Shown: piece after piece, positions 15,161 to 23,490 of the stretch
Position numbering within the stretch: position 1 is the stretch's first letter
How the letters are laid out: each line of letters starts with the position of its first letter
Assembly (NCBI GenBank): GCA_021792185.1
Contig: JAJYVD010000016.1
Span: forward strand, 1 to 47,863
Source of the DNA: Nitrospirota bacterium
Lineage (GTDB): Bacteria; Nitrospirota; Thermodesulfovibrionia; Thermodesulfovibrionales; Dissulfurispiraceae
Direction of reading: 5' to 3'
DNA: 47,863 nucleotides
Notes under the pieces: generated by a model
The model's input: the letters and a program-made list of their open reading frames with translations, nothing else
The model's database searches: none
Told to the model about the DNA's origin: nothing
Position numbers and translations under genes: made by a program

Positions 15161-15399
15161 TTTCTTACATAAAATTTGTAATAATCCTCGTCTTCGTCCA
15201 TCCCGATAAATTCATTCCCTGTCCTTACGCACCACTGAGGTATATCTTCAAGAGCGCCGTCGTAATCGGTCAGTATCTCGAGCACCTGCCCCTTTTCAAG
15301 CCCCTTTATCATCTCGTCGAGTTTCAGCAGATGCATAGGGCACATCATATACACGATATCGGCAGTAACGTCCGCCTTCACGCCGTGAATGAATTTCAT
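15142..15399 (-). CDS. TusA/SirA-like sulfur-carrier protein
   Basis: The 85-residue protein has the TusA fold pattern: strand ADVTADIVYMMCP, a helix (MHLLKLDEMIKGLEKG), then EILTDYDGALEDIPQWC. The motif is CPMH rather than CPxP, with the sulfur-carrying cysteine kept (C20). TusA proteins pass persulfide between desulfurases and acceptors. Between iscR and iscS, it may supply sulfur to the Lys-less IscS/IscU pair; this is inference. The final residues and stop come from a repeat. Confidence 0.8.
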   Translation of the reverse strand: MKFIHGVKADVTADIVYMMCPMHLLKLDEMIKGLEKGQVLEILTDYDGALEDIPQWCVRTGNEFIGMDEDEDYYKFYVRKAGNGQ

Positions 15400-15407
15400 A
15401 AAAATAA

Positions 15408-15537
15408 CAGGTTGAGGTTGAGGAAAAAAGACAAGTTTAGGTTTAGGTTAAGAGAAAGAGGAATATTATTCCTTAACCTTAGCCTTAGCCTATCCTTTTA
15501 AACCTTGACCTTATCCTTAACCTTGACCTCCTGACTG
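15408..15537. repeat. Period-6 AGGTTG / CAACCT hairpin at the end of iscR
   Basis: Left units (AGGTTGAGGTTGAGG, GTTTAGGTTTAGGTTAAG) face right units (CCTTAACCTTAGCCTTAGCC, TTGACCTTATCCTTAACC). The right part is coding: on the minus strand it gives VKVKDKVKV and stop, the tail of IscR. Relatives are at 34728-34793 and in cheA at 42237-42375. Confidence 0.8.
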
Positions 15538-15947
15538 TAAAAGTCTCCTGCCATTAAATTCTTAAGTGTTATGGTTTTAAGAAATGCCTCTACCTGCTCT
15601 CCCAATGCCTTCCACAGCAAATGGGTTACGCAGCTATCGACACGCACGCATCCGCCTTCGGGATCAAGGCACGATGTAAGTGCGACAGGGCCCTCCAGTT
15701 CGTTTAAAATAGAAGCTATGCTTATTTTATCGGCGCTCCGGTTCAGTATATAGCCTCCGCCGGGCCCTTTTATGCTTTTGATTAATCCTGCCTTCCTGAG
15801 CTTATTAAGTATCTGTTCAAGGTAGGCGACAGAGACATCCTGCCTTTCGGAAATCTCTTTGATAGTTACAGGCGTTTCAGGATACCCTCTCGCAATTTCG
15901 TACATGGCCCTTACGCCGTATTGTCCTTTTGTCGATAACCTCAGCAT
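15498..15947 (-). CDS. iscR: Rrf2-family iron-sulfur regulator IscR
   Basis: The 149-residue protein has an Rrf2 winged helix (RLSTKGQYGVRAMYEIA, VSVAYLEQILNKLRKAGL, KGPGGGYIL) and three cluster cysteines in SCLDPEGGCVRVDSC (spacing 6 and 5; classic IscR has 5 and 5). It should sense [2Fe-2S] supply and repress the iscR-tusA-iscS-iscU run. A near-consensus IscR type 1 operator lies on its own promoter. Nine C-terminal residues are encoded by a low-complexity repeat. The ATG is only about 7 bp from the -10 box, so the message may be leaderless. Confidence 0.93.
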   Translation of the reverse strand: MLRLSTKGQYGVRAMYEIARGYPETPVTIKEISERQDVSVAYLEQILNKLRKAGLIKSIKGPGGGYILNRSADKISIASILNELEGPVALTSCLDPEGGCVRVDSCVTHLLWKALGEQVEAFLKTITLKNLMAGDFYSQEVKVKDKVKV

Positions 15948-15953
15948 GCTTAA

Positions 15954-15986
15954 ATACTAAAATACCCTACTGTTTTTGTCAAGTAT
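15954..15986 (-). promoter_or_regulatory. iscR promoter with IscR type 1 operator
   Basis: On the minus strand TTGACA (15977-15982), 17 bp and TAGTAT (15954-15959) form a promoter. Overlapping the -35 box, positions 15962-15986 match the 25-bp IscR type 1 consensus (ATASYYGACTRWWWYAGTCRRSTAT in pieces) at 23 of 25 positions by hand count; the two mismatches are the T after GAC and the C after AGT. Binding would block RNA polymerase, giving negative feedback. The predicted start point falls on or next to the iscR ATG. Confidence 0.8.
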
Positions 15987-15990
15987 TATT

Positions 15991-16025
15991 GCAAAAAACA
16001 GGCGGCAGATAAAACCTGCCGCCTG
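15991..16025 (-). terminator. Rho-independent terminator of the mla operon
   Basis: On the minus strand CAGGCGGCAG, a 7-nt loop and CTGCCGCCTG are followed by TTTTTT. The stem is 10 bp without mismatch. It lies 15 bp after mlaC, and ends the mlaEFD-tolC-mlaC transcript before iscR. Confidence 0.92.
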
Positions 16026-16039
16026 CAGCCTCTACTCCT

Positions 16040-16666
16040 CTACTTTGCCTTTTCTTCGAACAACTCTTCTTCCTGTTTGTTTTTCATCCTCTTGACGAGC
16101 TCTTCATACGAATCGGTGCGGATGATTTTATTGAACTGCGTCCTGTAGTTATTGACAAGGCTTACGCCCTCTATCACTACATCGTAGACCTCCCACTTCC
16201 CGTCTTTCTTAAGAAGCCTGTATTCTACCGGTATCTCCACATTCCTCTTAGTGACAATCTTAGTATTAACCTCGGAATATCCGCCATCCACCTTTTCTGC
16301 AACATACAGTATTTTTTCATCAGTATAGGTTTCTATCTTTTTAATATACGACCTTTCAATGAGATCTGAGAATAAGGGGACAAATTCTTTCCTCTCATCC
16401 GGCGTTCTTTTTCGCCAGTGGAGGCCAAGCGACCTCTTTCCCATCTCCTCAAAATCGAATCTCTCCGAAACTATCTTGCGTATTGCCGTCCTTCTCTCTT
16501 TTGTCTTTGCCGGTTTTTTCAGTTCCTTATCTTTCAAAATATCGAGCACTTTATCTACCGTATGCCTTACCTGATCCATCGGCTCTCCCGCATACGCGGC
16601 ATAAGAATTCCCTGCCATAAACGCAAAAATAAAAAATACCGCAAAAAACGACCTTACGCCTCTCAT
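16040..16666 (-). CDS. mlaC: MlaC/Ttg2D-family periplasmic phospholipid-binding protein
   Basis: The 208-residue protein has a signal peptide (1-24) and the MlaC pattern: MDQVRHTVDKVLDILKD, the helix pair MGKRSLGLHWRKRTPDERKE (with the conserved W and R), FVPLFSDLIERSY, and KIVTKRNVEIPVEYRLLK in the beta-sheet, ending VYDVVIEGVSLVNNYR. It carries phospholipids between the outer membrane and the MlaFED transporter. It is the last gene of the operon, followed by a strong terminator. Confidence 0.92.
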   Translation of the reverse strand: MRGVRSFFAVFFIFAFMAGNSYAAYAGEPMDQVRHTVDKVLDILKDKELKKPAKTKERRTAIRKIVSERFDFEEMGKRSLGLHWRKRTPDERKEFVPLFSDLIERSYIKKIETYTDEKILYVAEKVDGGYSEVNTKIVTKRNVEIPVEYRLLKKDGKWEVYDVVIEGVSLVNNYRTQFNKIIRTDSYEELVKRMKNKQEEELFEEKAK

Positions 16667-16690
16667 AAAACTTAAAACCTCCTTGATTAA

Positions 16691-18097
16691 TTACTTTATT
16701 TCCTTGATATCCATCCCCGCTGCATATAAAAGATTTGCAAACGACATCCTGTGATTATATATTGAACGCAGATTATTCGCCTTCATCTGCGCATATGCCA
16801 CGGCAGCGTCCGCTATATCCTTAGCGTCACCGATACCGAGGTCGAAATTAGCTACCGCCACTACAAGCCATTTCCGTGCATTTCTATATGCCTTCTCCGT
16901 TTCAACGATATTTTTCTTCGCCTCTTCCATATCGAGATATACCTTTCTCACCTGAAACGGGATAGCCTCATCGGCAAACTTCTTTTTCTCCACTAATTTG
17001 TGGTGCTCTGCCTGCGCCTCTTTGACCCTTCCCTCCGTTATTCCGAAATCGAGGGACCACTTAAGCCCCATAAACGCTGCGCCGTAGGAGTGATTAAAGA
17101 AGTCGTAAAGATACGGATTATCCACTTTGTCCCTGTTTGTCGCTCCGGCAACCGATGCCTTCAGCCCTAAAAAAAGGTGGGGATAAAAATTGCTTTTCTC
17201 GGCATTAACGAGCGAGTTCCGGGCATTCAGTCCTTCTTTAAGCTGAATGAACTCGGACCTGAGTTCTACGGCATTTTTCATGTAATTCTGCAATTCTTCC
17301 GGAATTCTACTCTCCGGAGTCAATGACGTGTCTGCAACATCGAAGTCCGCTTCCTGCGGAAGTCCCATGCTTGTAATAAGGCCGTCTTTTGCCACGGCTA
17401 TGCCTTTTTCCGTCTCGTTGATATTTCTATCTATCTCTCCCAGAAACGCCCGCAGTTTAAACAGATTTGCCTCATCCGCCCACGGAGAGCCTATCGCTAT
17501 CTGTTTCTCAGCCTTTTTTATGGATTCAACGAGTTCGTCCTTTACTTCCAACACAAGGTTTCTCATGTCTCTCGCAAGGATCAGCCCGTAATAAAGCTCT
17601 TTTGTCCTTAAGATTATATCCGACGTCTTTTTGCCCACGCCTGCCTTTGCCACCTTTATGCCGCTCTCGGCAGCCTCTCTATAACTGCTTATCTTGCCGA
17701 AGGTGTAGAGAGGCTGGATCAAGGTCGCGTCGGCGCTTCCGAATATGCCGTTAATGGTCGTTCCGACGGATGTATTAACCGTGGGGCTTATCTGTTCTTT
17801 TTTCGCCCTCGGTGACGGCCCTGTCAATGCAAACACCTCTATCTGAGGATAGCCCGCCGAGTCGGCCTGCATCTTTTTCGACTTATAGACCTCTTCCTCG
17901 TAACGAGATTCCCCTATCTCCGGGCTGATTTCCACGGCTTTTTTAATGCATTGTTCGAGCGTTAAAACAATTTTCCGGTTAGTATCCTGTCCATATGCAG
18001 GCAGAGCATATAAAAAAACAACAAGCAGGAGTAATGGAGTGATCCAATACTCCTGCTCTAACCTCTGAATCCTGAGACTTGACTCCTGAGTTGACAT
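16691..18097 (-). CDS. TolC-family outer-membrane efflux protein
   Basis: The 468-residue protein has two outer-membrane efflux protein repeats: long coiled-coil helices (about 60-250 and 265-460) with LIQPLYTFGKISSYREAAESG and KWSLDFGITEGRVKEAQAEH as strand regions. It probably forms a trimeric channel across the outer membrane. Its place inside an mla operon suggests it works with that MCE system or with lipid or solvent export. The first 20 residues before the hydrophobic signal segment (YWITPLLLLVVFLYALPAYG) are encoded by a CAGGAGT-type low-complexity repeat. The start follows GGAGGAG, 2 bp after mlaD. Confidence 0.88.
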   Translation of the reverse strand: MSTQESSLRIQRLEQEYWITPLLLLVVFLYALPAYGQDTNRKIVLTLEQCIKKAVEISPEIGESRYEEEVYKSKKMQADSAGYPQIEVFALTGPSPRAKKEQISPTVNTSVGTTINGIFGSADATLIQPLYTFGKISSYREAAESGIKVAKAGVGKKTSDIILRTKELYYGLILARDMRNLVLEVKDELVESIKKAEKQIAIGSPWADEANLFKLRAFLGEIDRNINETEKGIAVAKDGLITSMGLPQEADFDVADTSLTPESRIPEELQNYMKNAVELRSEFIQLKEGLNARNSLVNAEKSNFYPHLFLGLKASVAGATNRDKVDNPYLYDFFNHSYGAAFMGLKWSLDFGITEGRVKEAQAEHHKLVEKKKFADEAIPFQVRKVYLDMEEAKKNIVETEKAYRNARKWLVVAVANFDLGIGDAKDIADAAVAYAQMKANNLRSIYNHRMSFANLLYAAGMDIKEIK

Positions 18098-18099
18098 CG

Positions 18100-18552
18100 C
18101 TATACTCCTCCGAATACATACTTTGATATCAATTCTTCCAAATCAACCGCGGACTCGGTTTCCCTCAGCCGTTCGCCGTTCGCAATAATTTTCTCGGAGC
18201 CTCCCGGTGTTATCTGAATGTATTTCTCTCCTATAAGCCCCTTTGTTTTTACCGAAACTATCGAATCTTCCTGTATCTTCACGTCATTATTCAGCATAAT
18301 TTCCACCCGCGCCTGGTAGTCTTTATTAAGCACTACGGACTTTACCTTCCCGACATGAACCCCTGCTATTTCCACGTCGGAACCCGGTTTTATGCCGCCT
18401 GATTTTTCAAATTCCGCATATACAGTATATCCCTTGCCGCCTATAACTTCAAGTTTACCCATTTTTATGGATATATATCCGAGCGCCAAAATACCGATCA
18501 AGAGAAAAAAACCGACTGCCAGTTCAATGTCAAATTTCTTTTTAATATTCAT
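18100..18552 (-). CDS. mlaD: MlaD, MCE-domain lipid transport subunit
   Basis: The 150-residue protein has an N-terminal membrane anchor (residues 9-30) and one MCE domain (YTVYAEFEKSGGIKPGSDVE, IAGVHVGKVKSVVLN, KGLIGEKYIQITPGG). MlaD hexamers sit on the MlaFE transporter in the periplasm and form the lipid channel. The gene lies 2 bp after mlaF and 2 bp before tolC. Length and motifs are usual. Confidence 0.95.
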   Translation of the reverse strand: MNIKKKFDIELAVGFFLLIGILALGYISIKMGKLEVIGGKGYTVYAEFEKSGGIKPGSDVEIAGVHVGKVKSVVLNKDYQARVEIMLNNDVKIQEDSIVSVKTKGLIGEKYIQITPGGSEKIIANGERLRETESAVDLEELISKYVFGGV

Positions 18553-18554
18553 AA

Positions 18555-19322
18555 TTACCTCCTCGTTTCCTTTTCACACAGCAGTTCCACAGGGCCTTCA
18601 GAGCTTCCGGTTAAAAACTGCCTCACCATCGGATTCGATGACCTTTTTATTTCATCGGGCGTGCCGACCTCTTCAATGGCTCCTCTGTATAAAAAAGCTA
18701 CCTTGTCCGAAATATCAAATATCTCCGGTATCTCATGGCTTATCACAATGCCTGTAAATCCGTGCGTTTCGTGGGTGCATCTTATCAGTTTATGAGTGGA
18801 ATTTAAAAGTATCGGGTCGAGTCCTGTTGTAGGCTCATCGAACAAGACTATCCGAGGTTCTGTTATCAATGTTCTCGCGAGCGCAACCCTTTTTCTCATT
18901 CCTCCGCTCATTTCCGACGGATATTTATCCTCCATACCTTTCAGACCGACATCTTCCAGAGCCTTCGACACCTTTTCCTGCAGTGCCTTTTTACCGATTT
19001 TTATCTTTTCCTTTAATGGAAATGCTACATTTTCATAGGCGGTCATCGAATCAAAAAGCGCTCCTCCCTGAAAAAGCACTCCGAGTTTTTGCCTTGTCTT
19101 ATCCATCTCTCTGCCGCGAAGTTTTGTAATATCAACTCCGTCAATTATTATGCTTCCCTTGTCCGGCTTTAAAATTCCTATAATATTTTTCAGAAGGACG
19201 CTCTTCCCTCCGCCGCTTCTCCCTATTACGGCCATAATCTCGCCATGTTCTATTCTGAGATTAATGCCGTTCAAAACCTTCTGTCCGTTAAACGATTTTT
19301 CAAGTCCTATAATCTCTATCAT
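18555..19322 (-). CDS. mlaF: MlaF, ABC transporter ATPase
   Basis: The 255-residue ATPase has Walker A GRSGGGKS, signature [14 protein letters not shown], Walker [14 protein letters not shown] and the switch histidine in VISHE. It powers phospholipid transfer through MlaE. It lies 10 bp after mlaE and 2 bp before mlaD. The C-terminal extension after about 225 is as usual for MlaF. Confidence 0.96.
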   Translation of the reverse strand: MIEIIGLEKSFNGQKVLNGINLRIEHGEIMAVIGRSGGGKSVLLKNIIGILKPDKGSIIIDGVDITKLRGREMDKTRQKLGVLFQGGALFDSMTAYENVAFPLKEKIKIGKKALQEKVSKALEDVGLKGMEDKYPSEMSGGMRKRVALARTLITEPRIVLFDEPTTGLDPILLNSTHKLIRCTHETHGFTGIVISHEIPEIFDISDKVAFLYRGAIEEVGTPDEIKRSSNPMVRQFLTGSSEGPVELLCEKETRR

Positions 19323-19332
19323 AACCGCCCTT

Positions 19333-20112
19333 CTATAATAAAACCGAACCGAGAAAATAATCCCATATGAGAATCAATACCGAAGACATAACAACCGCAT
19401 CTGTTGTTGACCTGCTTACCCCTTCGGCTCCAAAACCCGTCTCTTCCGTAAAATAACCCTTATAACATGATATCCATGAAACAATAATGCCGAAGCTTAT
19501 TGATTTGTATAAACCTATTTTTACGTCTTTCCATTCCACGAAGATGTCTATCTGTGAAAAATATGTGCCTTCGCTCAAACCTAAAAGTTTTACCGCTATA
19601 ATATATCCGCCGTAAATCCCTATAACATCAAAAATTGCCGCGAGCAGAGGGAATACAATAATAGCAGCTATAATATTCGGTACAATAAGATACCTCATCG
19701 GATTTAAAGCCATTGAAACAAGAGCGTCTATCTGCTCCGAGATACGCATTATGCCTATCTCTGCGGTCAGGGCGGAGCCTGCCCTTCCCGTAACCATCAA
19801 AGCGGAAAGAACCGGTCCAAGTTCCCTTATAAGACTTAGAGCCACCGCAGGACCGAGCAGTGCCTCCGAACCGAATTTATTTAAGGTATGATAAATCTGA
19901 AGGGCCATAACCATGCCTGTAAACGACCCGGTAAGAAGTATCACTATCATTGACTTGTTTCCGAAAAACCTTATCTGCTTTAAAAGCAATCTAAATTTAA
20001 ACGGAGGCACGAATGTGTAGTATATCGAATTCAATAAAAACATAAGCATATGCCCCATTCTTTTTAGAAAGGATAATGCCCGGCTGCCTAATCTTCTTAA
20101 CAAGTTTATCAT
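19333..20112 (-). CDS. mlaE: MlaE, ABC transporter permease
   Basis: The 259-residue permease has an N-terminal interface helix and about five membrane helices. It carries the family signatures [20 protein letters not shown] and [20 protein letters not shown], and a C-terminal [16 protein letters not shown]. It forms the inner-membrane core of the MlaFED complex. It is the first gene of the operon, about 50 bp behind a clear promoter. Confidence 0.96.
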   Translation of the reverse strand: MINLLRRLGSRALSFLKRMGHMLMFLLNSIYYTFVPPFKFRLLLKQIRFFGNKSMIVILLTGSFTGMVMALQIYHTLNKFGSEALLGPAVALSLIRELGPVLSALMVTGRAGSALTAEIGIMRISEQIDALVSMALNPMRYLIVPNIIAAIIVFPLLAAIFDVIGIYGGYIIAVKLLGLSEGTYFSQIDIFVEWKDVKIGLYKSISFGIIVSWISCYKGYFTEETGFGAEGVSRSTTDAVVMSSVLILIWDYFLGSVLL

Positions 20113-20168
20113 CCTCTATCTTAACATATGATTTATCTTAATTTTTCATTGAGTTATTAAGGTCTTTA

Positions 20169-20197
20169 ATAATAAAAAAAGTCCGGCCGATTGTCAA
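20169..20197 (-). promoter_or_regulatory. Sigma-70 promoter of the mla operon
   Basis: On the minus strand TTGACA (20192-20197), a 17-bp spacer and TATTAT (20169-20174) match consensus closely. The predicted start is near 20161, about 50 bp before mlaE. The same stretch holds TCCGG/CCGGA and a T7 run that could terminate the upstream SAM hydrolase transcript, so the promoter seems built on a terminator. Confidence 0.75.
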
Positions 20198-20207
20198 TTG
20201 AAGATTG

Positions 20208-21053
20208 TTATCCGGAATATTTTGGGGATAGGGCTGTAACTTTGTCGCCCTTTTTGATATTAAACAAACGCGATGCGCTTGCCGTATTAACAAAGATCTC
20301 CATATGACCCGAGCTATTGATCAGGCAATGAAGGCTCTTATCGACAGCCTGAGAATAATGTCTTACAGACCGGACTGCTTTCCCTTTTATTTCGGCGTAA
20401 TATTGTTCTCCCGATTCTTCGCCGAGCCTAAAAATATCGTCTTTTCTAATATTGGTAATGACATTACCGAACCTGTCGATATAAATAACCTCCCCTAAAA
20501 TACTATCCTTTTTGACTTCCGGCGCCGGTATCTCAAATTTCCTGTAATCATCGATTTTACTGCCGAATTTTCCCAATTCAATGCCTCCGGACAACCATGC
20601 CGCTGCCGGCGCAAAAACATCTCTTCCCTGAAAGGTAGCGCTTGTTTTGGATAGCATATATTTTTCCTCGGTGATATTTATAACTTTAACTTCTAATGCG
20701 CGGGCAAGCACATAGGAAAATATGCCGTTGTCTGGCCCTACAAAATAATGTCCGTCCGCCTCTACGATTATCGCCCTTCTCTCCGAACCGACGCCGGGAT
20801 CTACGACCGCAATATGAACGGTTCCATCAGGAAAATAACGATAACTTGAACCTGCTGCAAAAGCCGCTTCTTCTATGTTATAAGGCTCTATCCCGTGGGT
20901 TATATCGATAATATTCGCCGACGGGTTTATAGATAAAATAACCCCTTTCATCTCTCCGACAAAGGGGTCTTTATATCCGAAATCCGTGGTAAGAGTTATG
21001 ATTTTACGTTCTGAGGCTGCCGATGATTTCATTAATATCGAGAATACCCTCAT
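20208..21053 (-). CDS. SAM hydrolase (DUF62, S-adenosylmethionine hydroxide adenosyltransferase)
   Basis: The protein shows the DUF62 signatures ITLTTDFGYKDPFVGEMKG (split), VVDPGVGSERRAI, FVGPDNGIFSYV, GRDVFAPAAAWL and IDRFGNVITNI. Members split SAM to adenosine and methionine with an activated water. The open frame begins at 21053 inside pyrD; ATG 21032 (MKSSAASERK) is an equally good start and both overlap pyrD (50 or 29 bp). Neither has a strong ribosome binding site, so translation is probably coupled to pyrD. It ends the greA-pyrK-pyrD run. Confidence 0.9.
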   Translation of the reverse strand: MRVFSILMKSSAASERKIITLTTDFGYKDPFVGEMKGVILSINPSANIIDITHGIEPYNIEEAAFAAGSSYRYFPDGTVHIAVVDPGVGSERRAIIVEADGHYFVGPDNGIFSYVLARALEVKVINITEEKYMLSKTSATFQGRDVFAPAAAWLSGGIELGKFGSKIDDYRKFEIPAPEVKKDSILGEVIYIDRFGNVITNIRKDDIFRLGEESGEQYYAEIKGKAVRSVRHYSQAVDKSLHCLINSSGHMEIFVNTASASRLFNIKKGDKVTALSPKYSG

Positions 21054-21945
21054 CAGCCAAAAATCTTTCTATGCCGTCGATTATATCGATTGTGGCTGTG
21101 GGATTTATAAAATTTGCGGTGCCTACAGCAACAGCCCTTGCCCCTGCTATCAGGAATTCAAGGGCGTCTCCGGCAGTCGTTATTCCGCCCATGCCGATAA
21201 TGGGTATCTTAACGGCCTTAAATACCTCCCATACCATTCTTACGGCAATCGGCCGAACAGCAGGGCCGGACAACCCGCCCGTATTATTTGCAAGCACAGG
21301 CCTTCGCCTCTTAACATCCACAACCATTCCGGTTATGGTATTTATCAATGAGACCGCATCAGCGCCGCAATTTTCGGCAACCCTTGCCATAATGCCTATA
21401 TCGGTGACATTGGGAGACAGCTTGACTATCAGAGGTAGTTTCGTTTCCTTTCTCACAGCCGTAACGACCTGCTCCATTATTTTAGGATCGGTGCCAAAGA
21501 CTATCCACCCGGCATGTTTGTTCGGGCAGGATATGTTCATCTCTAACGCATGGACGCCGTCTGCGCCGCTTAATTCAACCGCAGCCTGAACATACTCATC
21601 AATGCTGTCCCCGAAAAAATTTGCTATAACGGGAATATCGAACTTCCTCAAAAACGGCAACTTTTCTTTTATAAATACCTTAACTCCTATGTTCTGAAGG
21701 CCGATGGCGTTAAGCATTCCGGCAGGAGTTTCGACAATGCGGGGCGTAGGATTGCCTTGTCTCGGCGTTGCCGAAAGTCCTTTTGCTATAATTGCGCCGA
21801 GCCTGTTCAAATCCATGAATTCAGAATATTCCTCGCCGTACCCGAATGTGCCTGATGCCGTCATTACCGGATTTTTAAGCCTTAATCCCGCAATATCTAC
21901 CGATAAGTTCGGAGTTTGGAGTTCGGAGTTTGGAGTTATTCCCAT
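21004..21945 (-). CDS. pyrD: Dihydroorotate dehydrogenase, class 1B catalytic subunit
   Basis: The 313-residue FMN enzyme has NPVMTASGTFGYG, the catalytic loop cysteine in NISCPNKHAG (class 1B uses Cys), KLSPNVTDI, INTITGM and GMGGITTAGDALEF. It oxidises dihydroorotate to orotate and hands electrons to PyrK and NAD+. Its ATG overlaps the end of pyrK by 10 bp. The first 13 residues (MGITPNSELQTPN) are encoded by the AGTTTGG repeat, so the native N-terminus begins near LSVDIAGLRLKNP. Confidence 0.95.
   Translation of the reverse strand: MGITPNSELQTPNLSVDIAGLRLKNPVMTASGTFGYGEEYSEFMDLNRLGAIIAKGLSATPRQGNPTPRIVETPAGMLNAIGLQNIGVKVFIKEKLPFLRKFDIPVIANFFGDSIDEYVQAAVELSGADGVHALEMNISCPNKHAGWIVFGTDPKIMEQVVTAVRKETKLPLIVKLSPNVTDIGIMARVAENCGADAVSLINTITGMVVDVKRRRPVLANNTGGLSGPAVRPIAVRMVWEVFKAVKIPIIGMGGITTAGDALEFLIAGARAVAVGTANFINPTATIDIIDGIERFLADEGILDINEIIGSLRT
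21905..21945. repeat. Period-7 AGTTTGG repeat at the 5' end of pyrD
   Basis: The plus strand reads AGTTCGGAGTTTGGAGTTCGG AGTTTGGAGTT (broken here for length), five 7-bp units. It supplies the pyrD start region. Sister copies are in valS and flgJ. Confidence 0.85.
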
Positions 21946-22721
21946 ACAATATCCTTTATGTCAAATACTGGCCCTTCTTTGCAAACCCTTCTGTAGCCCG
22001 AAACGGTTTTGACAACGCATCCAAGACATGCTCCGACCCCGCATGCCATATGTTCCTCGAGGGAGACATAACATTTCATTCCGCTCGCGTGCGCGATTTC
22101 AGAGAGTTCCTTCAGCATCGGCTTAGGCCCGCAAGCGTAGATTGGTAATTTGAAATTTGAAATCTCAGATTTCAAATTATTGAGGAAACTCTTTAATAAT
22201 TCGGTTATCACTCCCTTCCTGCCTTCGGAACCGTCATCAGTAGCGACAAACACTTCTTTTGATAAAGCCCCGGCTTCGCTCAGCATTACCAACTCGTCTT
22301 TGCTCCTCGCGCCGTAAAATAGATAACCGGTGTTCTTGCATATATCGAGGAGCGGCAGCAATGAAGCGATTCCCACTCCACCGGCAATCGCAATAAAATC
22401 CCCTTCGGGTTCGGGATAACTATTGCCGAGCGGCCCGATTACCTCAATTATGTCACCGTCTCTAAGATTTGAAAGACAAATGGTTCCCTTGCCCCTTATT
22501 CTGTAAAGAAATTTCAGGCTGTTATCTTCGTGCTTAAAAATGCTGAACGGCCTTTTTAAAAGAGGATCGTAGGTGCTGTTTGAATGAAGCATATAGAATT
22601 GACCGGGAGCAGGTATGCATTGAGCGTTGAGCGTTGAGCGTCCGGCGTCAATGGTTAACAATCTGAAATGTTTATTTAAAGCAGTATTTTCTAAAACTGT
22701 TGCCTTAAAGTATCTAGTCAT
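21936..22721 (-). CDS. pyrK: Dihydroorotate dehydrogenase electron-transfer subunit
   Basis: The 261-residue protein has an FAD domain (KRPFSI, with RGKGT), an NAD-binding domain (GGVGIASLLPLL, YACGPKPML) and a [2Fe-2S] site in CGVGACLGC with a fourth Cys 11 residues on (RRVC). It passes electrons from PyrD to NAD+. Two repeats are inserted in frame: AGRSTLNAQC from an ACGCTCA repeat (22617-22650) and NNLKSEISNFK from an ATTTCAA palindrome (22143-22180), just before YACGP. Confidence 0.95.
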   Translation of the reverse strand: MTRYFKATVLENTALNKHFRLLTIDAGRSTLNAQCIPAPGQFYMLHSNSTYDPLLKRPFSIFKHEDNSLKFLYRIRGKGTICLSNLRDGDIIEVIGPLGNSYPEPEGDFIAIAGGVGIASLLPLLDICKNTGYLFYGARSKDELVMLSEAGALSKEVFVATDDGSEGRKGVITELLKSFLNNLKSEISNFKLPIYACGPKPMLKELSEIAHASGMKCYVSLEEHMACGVGACLGCVVKTVSGYRRVCKEGPVFDIKDIVWE

Positions 22722-22757
22722 TATTTACGCTCAACGCTTAACGCTCAATGTTTGACA
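22617..22757. repeat. GAGCGTT period-7 repeats around the pyrK start
   Basis: TTGAGCGTTGAGCGTTGAGCG at 22619-22641 lies inside pyrK, and the complementary units ACGCTCAACGCTTAACGCTC at 22727-22750 lie just upstream of its start. The two arms could pair and enclose the pyrK ribosome binding site and start codon (22721). A translational effect is possible but only inferred. Confidence 0.7.
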
Positions 22758-22764
22758 TTGTCTT

Positions 22765-23238
22765 TTAGACAAAGTTTATCTCTACAATTTCATATTCTAT
22801 GGTTCTTGCCGGCGCCTTCACCACCGCGGCATCTCCAACTTCTTTTCCTATTAACGCCCTTCCTACAGGCGACGTTATGGATATTTTGCCGCTTTTGACA
22901 TCCGTTTCGTCAGGCCCCACAAGGGTAAATTCATACTCTTCATCGGCCTCTATATCAACAACCTTTACCTTTGCTCCAAAAGCAATTTTAGACTGGTTTA
23001 TCTTTGCGGTATCTATCACATCGGCAAGCGCCAGCTTGGCCTGAAGCTCTTGAATGCGTCCCTCGATAAAGGACTGCCGCTCTCTTGCGGCATGATACTC
23101 CGCATTCTCGGACAGATCCCCGTGAGCCCTCGCCTCGGCTATATCCTGTATATTTTTAGGCCTCTCTACCTTCAAGAGCTTATCGAGCTCTTCCTTCAGT
23201 TTCTGATACCCGTCGGGCGTCATCGGAACACGTTTCAC
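22765..23238 (-). CDS. greA: Transcription elongation factor GreA
   Basis: The protein has the GreA N-terminal coiled coil ([30 protein letters not shown] with the acidic tip residues D and E) and the C-terminal FKBP-like domain ([18 protein letters not shown]). It binds in the RNA polymerase secondary channel and stimulates cleavage of backtracked transcripts. I start at GTG 23238 ([10 protein letters not shown]), giving 157 residues, the family length, with GGAGG 13 bp upstream. An in-frame ATG at 23307 would add 23 residues that lie in a structured repeat and match nothing in GreA. Confidence 0.93.
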   Translation of the reverse strand: MKRVPMTPDGYQKLKEELDKLLKVERPKNIQDIAEARAHGDLSENAEYHAARERQSFIEGRIQELQAKLALADVIDTAKINQSKIAFGAKVKVVDIEADEEYEFTLVGPDETDVKSGKISITSPVGRALIGKEVGDAAVVKAPARTIEYEIVEINFV

Positions 23239-23283
23239 GACTCTTACGCAACCTCCTTTTGAATTAGTCTGCATATTCTTATT

Positions 23284-23405
23284 AAAGACAAAATATCTCC
23301 ACTTCATTCTCGGAAGGCATCCTGCCTTCCTCCGAAGCTACGCCAGCCCGCTTAAACATCCATGTTACGTTTGGGCTGCCGAAGTCGCTCCGATACATTG
23401 TCTTT
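23284..23405 (-). repeat. Structured repeat, copy 1
   Basis: Terminal arms AAAGACAA and TTGTCTTT pair. Inside, on the minus strand, the block GGAGCGACTTCGGCAGCCC leads to a second block, GAGAATGAAGTGGAGATAT, which is preceded by a hairpin GAAGGC-AGGAT-GCCTTC. Copies 2 (34673-34838) and 3 (47547-47677) share the blocks but have different, still complementary, stem sequences. Function unknown. It lies between fliW and greA. Confidence 0.75.
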
Positions 23406-23490
23406 AATATCCACAAACGCGAAACTTTTAATTAAGATAACATTTTAAAGCTGATTTTTTCAAAAAAATGAATGATGTATCTGAGAGTTT

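Noticed and set aside
23239-23307. Longer GreA N-terminus from ATG 23307
   Set aside because: The extra residues lie in a structured repeat and exceed the family length; GTG 23238 gives the standard MKRVPMTP start.
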